Shown piece after piece: positions 4,191 to 8,444 of a stretch of 8,444 nt of DNA. The notes below the pieces were generated by a model that searched no databases, was not told where the DNA came from, and saw nothing but the letters and a program-made list of their open reading frames with translations. Both the position numbers and the translations under genes were made by a program. Each line of letters opens with the position of its first letter. Within the stretch, counting starts at the first letter, position 1. The stretch comes from Candidatus Woesearchaeota archaeon (GTDB lineage: Archaea; Nanobdellota; Nanobdellia; Woesearchaeales; UBA10200): the NCBI GenBank assembly GCA_016180275.1, contig JACPBN010000015.1, forward strand, positions 1 through 8,444. Reading direction: 5' to 3'.

Positions 4191-5195
4191 CTATTTATTC
4201 TCATCACCATAACTTATAGATGAATTTGAGTTAAGATACTGGTATGCAGAATAGACAGCAGCAACTGCCTCTCCTACTCCTGTAATTGCCTGCTTGAACA
4301 CAGTGTCGCAGACATCTCCTGCGGCAAATATGCCAGTAATATTTGTCTTTGACTCGCGGTTGATTATGATCTCGTTTTTTGCATCAACTTTAACTCCTAA
4401 TTTAATTGCAAGCTCGCTTAATGGAATGTGCCCTATCTCAACAAACACTGCATTTGTGTTCAGAATGTTGCTGCCATTTATTTCTTTGTTTAATATGACA
4501 TGGCTTACAAATTTCTCTCCTTTGATCTCTTTTATTTCTGTTTTAGTCAAAACTTCTATCTTTTTATTGTCAGCAACTCTCTGGTTATTTATTGGCTCTC
4601 CTTTTAATTTCTCGCCGCGAACAAGCAGGTAAACTTTTGAGCCAAAGCTTGCTAGCACAAGGGCCTCCTTTGCTGCGCTGTCACTGCCGCCTACCACGCA
4701 GATTATCTTGTTATTGTAAAATGCACCATCGCATAAAGCACAAAAGTGCACACCGCGATTCAGAAACTGCTCTTCACCAGGCACTCCTAGCTTCTTCCAT
4801 TTGCTGCCTGTTGCAATTATCAGGGTTTTTGCATGATACTCTTTATCGTTGCTTGCTTTTACATTAAAGCAGTTGCCTGCTCTAGAAACATCTGTTGCTT
4901 TCTCTTCAACAATCTCAATTGGGTAGCTTCTTGCATGCTCCTCTAATTTCTTTGCAAGCTCCATGCCTGTTAACCGGATAAAGCCAGGATAATTTTCCAC
5001 ATTATCTGTCAAATTAATTGTGCCGCCAAGGTCTCCTCCCAGGACTAATGTCTTGAGGTTTAATCTGCCTGCATACATGCCTGCAGCCAATCCTGCACAT
5101 CCGCCGCCGATTATTACTGTATCGTATAACTGAGAATCATTTTTATCAGAATTTGTTTCTTGTCTTTTATTTGCAGATTTTGTAATTATGGCCAC
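4191..5195 (-). CDS. trxB: Thioredoxin-reductase-like FAD/NAD(P)H-dependent disulfide reductase
   Basis: 334 aa. FAD-binding IIGGGCAGLAAG is at 28-39. The redox-active pair is Cys152/Cys155 in CALCDG (usually CATCDG). The pyridine-nucleotide site VVGGSDSAAKEA is at 167-178, and the second FAD motif GIFAAGDVCD is at 288-297. Order and length match low-Mr thioredoxin reductases, with about 22 extra polar residues in front. The HRR...R segment that binds the NADPH 2'-phosphate is replaced by LLVRGEKLKGE (190-200), so NADPH preference is doubtful. The start is GTG: an in-frame TGA lies three codons upstream, and no ATG occurs before the FAD motif. It should reduce a thioredoxin or glutaredoxin-like partner in the cytoplasm. 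It leads an operon with the VOC gene and is divergent from the amidohydrolase. Confidence 0.88.
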   Translation of the reverse strand: MAIITKSANKRQETNSDKNDSQLYDTVIIGGGCAGLAAGMYAGRLNLKTLVLGGDLGGTINLTDNVENYPGFIRLTGMELAKKLEEHARSYPIEIVEEKATDVSRAGNCFNVKASNDKEYHAKTLIIATGSKWKKLGVPGEEQFLNRGVHFCALCDGAFYNNKIICVVGGSDSAAKEALVLASFGSKVYLLVRGEKLKGEPINNQRVADNKKIEVLTKTEIKEIKGEKFVSHVILNKEINGSNILNTNAVFVEIGHIPLSELAIKLGVKVDAKNEIIINRESKTNITGIFAAGDVCDTVFKQAITGVGEAVAAVYSAYQYLNSNSSISYGDENK

Positions 5196-5224
5196 CTGTT
5201 TTCATTATATTATCAATTATTCCT

Positions 5225-5240
5225 CTTATATTTTATATTG
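5225..5240 (-). promoter_or_regulatory. TATA box region for the trxB-VOC operon
   Basis: The minus strand reads AATATAAAATATAAG here, which would start transcription at about 5200-5207, only a few nt before the GTG start at 5195. The sequence is AT-rich throughout, so the exact box is uncertain. Confidence 0.4.
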
Positions 5241-5272
5241 CTATTAATAAATGTTATCTTTAACAAAAAGCA

Positions 5273-5280
5273 TTTTAAAT
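5273..5280 (+). promoter_or_regulatory. TATA box for the amidohydrolase gene
   Basis: TTTTAAAT is centred about 25 nt upstream of the ATG at 5302, with AAAAAG just before it as a possible BRE. The spacing predicts a leaderless mRNA and supports 5302 over the GTG at 5296 as the start. Confidence 0.5.
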
Positions 5281-5301
5281 TATATCATAATATAAGTGGA
5301 T

Positions 5302-6237
5302 ATGGCAAACATCTTTGACACACATCTCCATGTAGGAAGCTTCGGCATAAATTTCATGAAGCAGAGAGAGGTAGATATATTTGGCAGCAGAGATATTAAG
5401 AATGCTGAAGATATGAAAGCATTCATGAAGACAAATAAGGTTTCTAAAGCATTAATTGTGCCGTATTACAATTCAGACATTAAATATCCTTTTATAGTCG
5501 GCAATAAGGCTGTGCTTGCTATTCTTAATGATTCAAAACTAAGTACTGCAAAAAATAAAAATAATAACCTGGAGAATGTCTATGGCGCACTGTGGGTTTC
5601 TCCTCTAAAAGAGCTTGCTGAACATAATGATGAGATATTAACCGGGAAATTATTAGATAATGAACAATTAAATCGCAAAACATCAAAAAATTTATTGCGA
5701 GAAAAAATCGTTGCCTTAAAGTTCAGCCACAATTCATGGCCAGAACATACTACAGCTGATCCAAAAACATGGAAGCCGAAATTTAGGATAGAGATGGAAA
5801 AAATACTGGATTTTGCGCATAAGAATGATCTTGTTATCCATCTGCATACTGCAAGTGAAAGCGCAGTTATTAATGCATATGGGCCATTTATTAAAGAATA
5901 TGGGGAAAGGAACAGCTATAAGCTAAAATTTCAGTTTGTTCATATGGGGAATTCTGCAGCAGGCATTATTGCTTTTGTTCCGAGATTTATTGAATGGCTG
6001 CAAGCTGGATATAATTTTTATTGCGACACTTCAGGTGCATGGGGATTTGGGCCAGAGTGGCTGATAAATGAGATGCAGAAAAAACATCCTGCAGGCTTAA
6101 ATAATATTTTGTTTGCAAGCGATTATCCCTGGGGGAATTTTCAGGGTGAGTATTGGAAGATTTCTGGCATTAATTGTGATAATGGGATAAAAGAGAAGAT
6201 ATTCTGGGAGAATGCTGATAGGCTATATTGCAGATAA
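5302..6237 (+). CDS. Amidohydrolase-family (Amidohydro_2-type) metal-dependent hydrolase
   Basis: 311 aa from the ATG at 5302. The TIM-barrel amidohydrolase ligand set is visible: FDTHLHVG near the N-terminus (Asp6, His8, His10), VIHLHT (His180/182), FVHMG (His214) and the strand-8 aspartate in FASDYPWGNF (Asp274). Length and motif order fit the Amidohydro_2 (aminocarboxymuconate-semialdehyde-decarboxylase-like) family, whose members are hydrolases or decarboxylases; the substrate cannot be read from the sequence. A KFSHNSWPEH segment before the barrel histidines is another likely active-site loop. No signal peptide is seen. It is divergent from trxB across about 100 bp and converges on the glutaredoxin gene with 26 bp between stops. 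Confidence 0.85.
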   Translation: MANIFDTHLHVGSFGINFMKQREVDIFGSRDIKNAEDMKAFMKTNKVSKALIVPYYNSDIKYPFIVGNKAVLAILNDSKLSTAKNKNNNLENVYGALWVSPLKELAEHNDEILTGKLLDNEQLNRKTSKNLLREKIVALKFSHNSWPEHTTADPKTWKPKFRIEMEKILDFAHKNDLVIHLHTASESAVINAYGPFIKEYGERNSYKLKFQFVHMGNSAAGIIAFVPRFIEWLQAGYNFYCDTSGAWGFGPEWLINEMQKKHPAGLNNILFASDYPWGNFQGEYWKISGINCDNGIKEKIFWENADRLYCR

Positions 6238-6263
6238 ATATTAGGATTAAGGAAAAAGAAATT

Positions 6264-6509
6264 CTATTGCAGCTCAAGTGCACTCTTCAGCGCACTCTTA
6301 TCGAAACCAACCAAATACTTGCCATCTACATAAATTATGGGAATGCTCATCTGGCCTGTTTTATTAACTACTTCCATCGCTGCTTTCTTATCTTTAGAAA
6401 CATCTATCTCTTTGAATGATATATTGTTTTCTTTAAGAAATACCTTAGCTTTCTCGCAGCTGCTGCACATTGGAGCGCTGTAAACTTTAACTCCTTTTTT
6501 TGATGTCAT
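6264..6509 (-). CDS. Glutaredoxin-like protein
   Basis: 81 aa with a thioredoxin-fold glutaredoxin layout: KVYSAPMCSSCEKAKVFL (redox pair Cys15/Cys18), then FKEIDVSKD, then the cis-proline segment MSIPIIYVDGKYLVGFD (Pro57). Length is normal for NrdH/glutaredoxin proteins. The pair CSSC differs from the common CPYC; lack of glutathione in most archaea suggests reduction by a thioredoxin-reductase-type enzyme such as the one at 4191-5195 (inference). The open frame continues upstream to 6674, but that extension runs through a repeat element, and a TATA box 26 nt before the ATG at 6509 fixes this start as probably leaderless. Confidence 0.88.
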   Translation of the reverse strand: MTSKKGVKVYSAPMCSSCEKAKVFLKENNISFKEIDVSKDKKAAMEVVNKTGQMSIPIIYVDGKYLVGFDKSALKSALELQ

Positions 6510-6529
6510 GGTATTTAATATTATTAGCT

Positions 6530-6540
6530 TATTTATATTG
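6530..6540 (-). promoter_or_regulatory. TATA box for the glutaredoxin gene
   Basis: The minus strand reads CAATATAAATA here, centred about 26 nt upstream of the ATG at 6509. The left direct repeat of the MITE-like element starts at 6547, so the insertion lies just upstream of this promoter. Confidence 0.5.
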
Positions 6541-6546
6541 TTTATC

Positions 6547-6786
6547 TTTTTATCTGTATATGCATAGTAAGATTTACGAAGCGGCTGCCGCAGTTGGCAC
6601 TCTCTCGTTTGGTAGAAAAGTTGCTCCTCCTCTACGCAGTGGAGAGTATATAACATATTTGAAGAGAATTGCATTCTGCGTTAGCCAATCAATAAATGGT
6701 TTGCCTTGCCCGTCGCAACTTGGCTTCTTTAACTGGATTTGTGCCAACTAAATTGGCGGCAGCTGCTATGCACATACATTTTTATC
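6547..6786. mobile_element. MITE-like element (224 bp, 6555-6778) with 8-bp target duplication
   Basis: TTTTTATC occurs at 6547-6554 and 6779-6786, exactly abutting the ends of an inverted repeat, as expected for a target-site duplication. The outer ends are TGTATATGCATAG (6555-6567) and, read inward on the other strand from 6778, TGTATGTGCATAG (12 of 13 identical). Further in, CGGCTGCCGC pairs with CAGCTGCCGC and AGTTGGCAC (6592-6600) is exactly repeated at 6741-6749, offset by small indels. A third nested pair, AAGTTGC/GCAACTT, lies at 6618-6624 and 6715-6721. It encodes no transposase. It separates the DUF3179-fusion gene (stop 12 nt away) from the glutaredoxin gene. The transposase family is not assigned. 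A structured RNA with long stems is the alternative reading. Confidence 0.7.
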
Positions 6787-6798
6787 TTGAGCTTACTC

Positions 6799-8394
6799 TT
6801 ATTCTGCATTGTACAACTCAGTCTTAGGATTAAATGCAATCCACGCAAACCAAAAGCTTCTAATCAAGCCAACTTCTTCTCCAGTATCTGCATTAACTGC
6901 GCTGACAATTCCTTCATTTGTTCTTTCAATTTTTACGTTAATGCCTGCAAATGTATCTTCAATAAAATTTTTACCAGCTTTAGTTGCTTTCTCAATCGCT
7001 TTTTTTAATTCATCATCTGGATACGCTTTAAACTTGCCATCTTTTTCAAAGCCGTAGATTATTGTTTTTGGATGTAGCCTATTATCAACATTATCTACAG
7101 GAAAATACACTTCTTCGTTTGTATCATAATCACCATAGGGCGAACTGCCATATGATCTAAAATGGCCAGTATCTTTAGACAGAACTTCAGTATCTGGGTG
7201 TAATTTTTTCCAATCCTGCCATGCAACTGTATCAATAGGAAGTAACTTTAAGCGCTCTCCTACTAGCTTTCCTATAATTGCTTTGCCTGTAACTTGCTGC
7301 CAGAAAGTATCTGTTGCCCTATCATACATCACTAAATCACTATTATATAATTTGCCGGAAACACCAAACTCAACTGTTTCCTTAATTCCGTCATTGTTTG
7401 TATCAATCTTTCTCTCAAATGCAATTCCTGTTCCGCATAATGGGCAATATGTAATTAAAACAGGCTCATCATTAATTTTGTCATTAACAATTTCATGCCA
7501 TACCATTATCTGCAACGGATATGCTCTCGCTACATTTTTGTAATTGATGCCCATCACAAGCTCTTTCTCGTTAAGAAATTTATCTGCTTCTTTTGCAGAA
7601 ATATATTTTGGCTTATCTATGCTTGGGATGCCATCTTTAGGCGGCCCTCCAGAAAGCAGCTTTTTTGGATCAACAATATATTTAATGCCAGAGCTGGTAT
7701 ATTTGATTTCATCAGCACTTATGTTTATTTCTCTATTATCTTTGCTTTTCTCTCTTTCGTCTTCCGACAAAATCTTCCTTAAGTGTCCTGGTATTTCATC
7801 TTCTGTAAGCTGCCCGACTCTTTTTGCGCGGATTATTCCTGCTTTATCGATAAAAAATGTAGCAGGCTGGGCATTTACTGCATACAATCTCTTTGCAAAG
7901 CCAGTTGGATCTAGTAAGATAGGAAAAGTAAGCTTAAAATCGCGTGTCCAATCATTTACAATTTGCTCATTTTCCTGTAAATTTATTGCAAGAATCTCTA
8001 AATTACCTTTATTTGCGTCATAATATTTCTGAAGCAGGGGCATCTCTTCCTTGCAAGGCACGCACCAAGTAGCCCAAAAATTTAGGATTACAGCTTTATT
8101 TCCAGCAAAGCTCCATAAAGTTATTTTTTTGCTTTTTTTTTTATCTAATGCTGCCTTGCCATCAATACTTTTATCTAATGAGTGAAGAATAAAATTAGGC
8201 GCCTTATTTCCAACACCTAATCCAACATTCTTTTGCATATTTTGCTTTTCAATCTCTACAAGCTCTGTGTTAGTAAAAAGTCTGCCAGTGCCTTTCATCC
8301 CAAATTCAACATAAAGAATAGCGACTACTACTAAGATAATTGTTATTAATAGGATTAATTTCTTATTATAGTTATTATGATATTTTTCAACCAT
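6799..8394 (-). CDS. Membrane-anchored TlpA/ResA-type thioredoxin domain fused to DUF3179
   Basis: 531 aa. Residues 12-30 form one hydrophobic segment after a basic N-terminus, giving a signal anchor with the rest outside the cytoplasm. Residues about 57-210 are a TlpA/ResA/peroxiredoxin-type thioredoxin fold: VGNKAPNFIL, then NFWATWCVPCKEEMPLL with Cys111/Cys114, LAINLQEN, and the cis-Pro in NAQPATFFID (Pro177). After a charged linker (211-248), residues about 250-500 match my knowledge of DUF3179: DGIPSID, VMGINYKNVARAYPLQIMVWHEIVND, ITYCPLCGTGIAFER (Cys317/Cys320), FGVSGKLYNSDLVMYDRATDTFWQQ. DUF3179 has no established activity. The thioredoxin half would act as a thiol reductase or oxidase on an exported partner, perhaps the CPLC cysteines of its own second half. 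A TATA box 26 nt upstream supports the ATG at 8394. Confidence 0.9.
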   Translation of the reverse strand: MVEKYHNNYNKKLILLITIILVVVAILYVEFGMKGTGRLFTNTELVEIEKQNMQKNVGLGVGNKAPNFILHSLDKSIDGKAALDKKKSKKITLWSFAGNKAVILNFWATWCVPCKEEMPLLQKYYDANKGNLEILAINLQENEQIVNDWTRDFKLTFPILLDPTGFAKRLYAVNAQPATFFIDKAGIIRAKRVGQLTEDEIPGHLRKILSEDEREKSKDNREINISADEIKYTSSGIKYIVDPKKLLSGGPPKDGIPSIDKPKYISAKEADKFLNEKELVMGINYKNVARAYPLQIMVWHEIVNDKINDEPVLITYCPLCGTGIAFERKIDTNNDGIKETVEFGVSGKLYNSDLVMYDRATDTFWQQVTGKAIIGKLVGERLKLLPIDTVAWQDWKKLHPDTEVLSKDTGHFRSYGSSPYGDYDTNEEVYFPVDNVDNRLHPKTIIYGFEKDGKFKAYPDDELKKAIEKATKAGKNFIEDTFAGINVKIERTNEGIVSAVNADTGEEVGLIRSFWFAWIAFNPKTELYNAE

Positions 8395-8415
8395 AAATTT
8401 ATTAACATTTACAAA

Positions 8416-8424
8416 CTATAAATA
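8416..8424 (-). promoter_or_regulatory. TATA box for the TlpA-DUF3179 gene
   Basis: The minus strand reads TATTTATAG, centred about 26 nt before the ATG at 8394, preceded by GGAAAAG as a possible BRE. The spacing predicts a leaderless transcript. Confidence 0.55.
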
Positions 8425-8444
8425 CTTTTCCTTAAACAATTAAA

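Noticed and set aside
6510..6674. Upstream extension of the glutaredoxin frame by 55 codons
   Set aside because: The extension crosses the TATA box and enters the inverted-repeat element; the added residues fit no glutaredoxin.
7544..8023. 159-codon + strand open frame
   Set aside because: It is antisense to the well-supported thioredoxin-DUF3179 gene; the hydrophobic Ser/Leu-rich product is typical of a shadow frame.

Overview
The window reads as archaeal DNA, probably from a small-genome DPANN-type lineage (Woesearchaeota/Pacearchaeota-like; the lineage is an inference). Direct signs are: a tRNA gene interrupted by two short introns, one at the canonical 37/38 site and one at 29/30; no encoded CCA on that tRNA; and TATA boxes lying about 25-30 nt upstream of several start codons, as in archaeal leaderless transcription.

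Left part (1-2671). The end of a membrane protein on + (3-176) converges on a two-gene minus-strand unit: an unusual histidine-kinase-like ATPase (1376-2671) followed 12 nt later by a TPR-containing protein (221-1363). This part is visibly less A+T-rich than the rest, and its two proteins are less Lys/Asn-rich.

Middle (2672-3449). A gene-poor, repeat-rich stretch holds a truncated tyrosine-recombinase N-terminus (about 2801-2956), two families of 12-bp tandem repeats, several inverted repeats and a tRNA gene. That tRNA looks hard to decode because its anticodon arm is split twice. Removing a 20-nt intron (3232-3251) and a 24-nt intron (3200-3223) gives a normal 84-nt tRNA-Ser(GGA) with a CAACC/GGTTG anticodon stem and a CTGGAAA loop. 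An integrase remnant beside a tRNA gene suggests an old integration event.

Right part (3450-8444). This is ordinary AT-rich archaeal coding DNA with a thiol-redox theme: a small protein made of two copies of a ~35-aa unit (3450-3680), a VOC/glyoxalase-fold protein and a thioredoxin-reductase-like flavoprotein in a tight operon (3741-5195, minus), a divergent amidohydrolase (5302-6237), a short glutaredoxin (6264-6509, minus), and a membrane-anchored TlpA/ResA-type thioredoxin domain fused to a DUF3179 domain (6799-8394, minus). Between the last two lies a 224-bp MITE-like element with inverted-repeat ends and an 8-bp direct repeat exactly abutting both ends.

The reductase, the glutaredoxin and the exported thioredoxin-DUF3179 fusion could belong to one thiol-handling chain, but this rests only on proximity and domain type. 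I see no CRISPR array, rRNA or recognisable defence system. The most notable items are the doubly split tRNA-Ser, the MITE, the TlpA-DUF3179 fusion and the integrase-remnant/tRNA junction.
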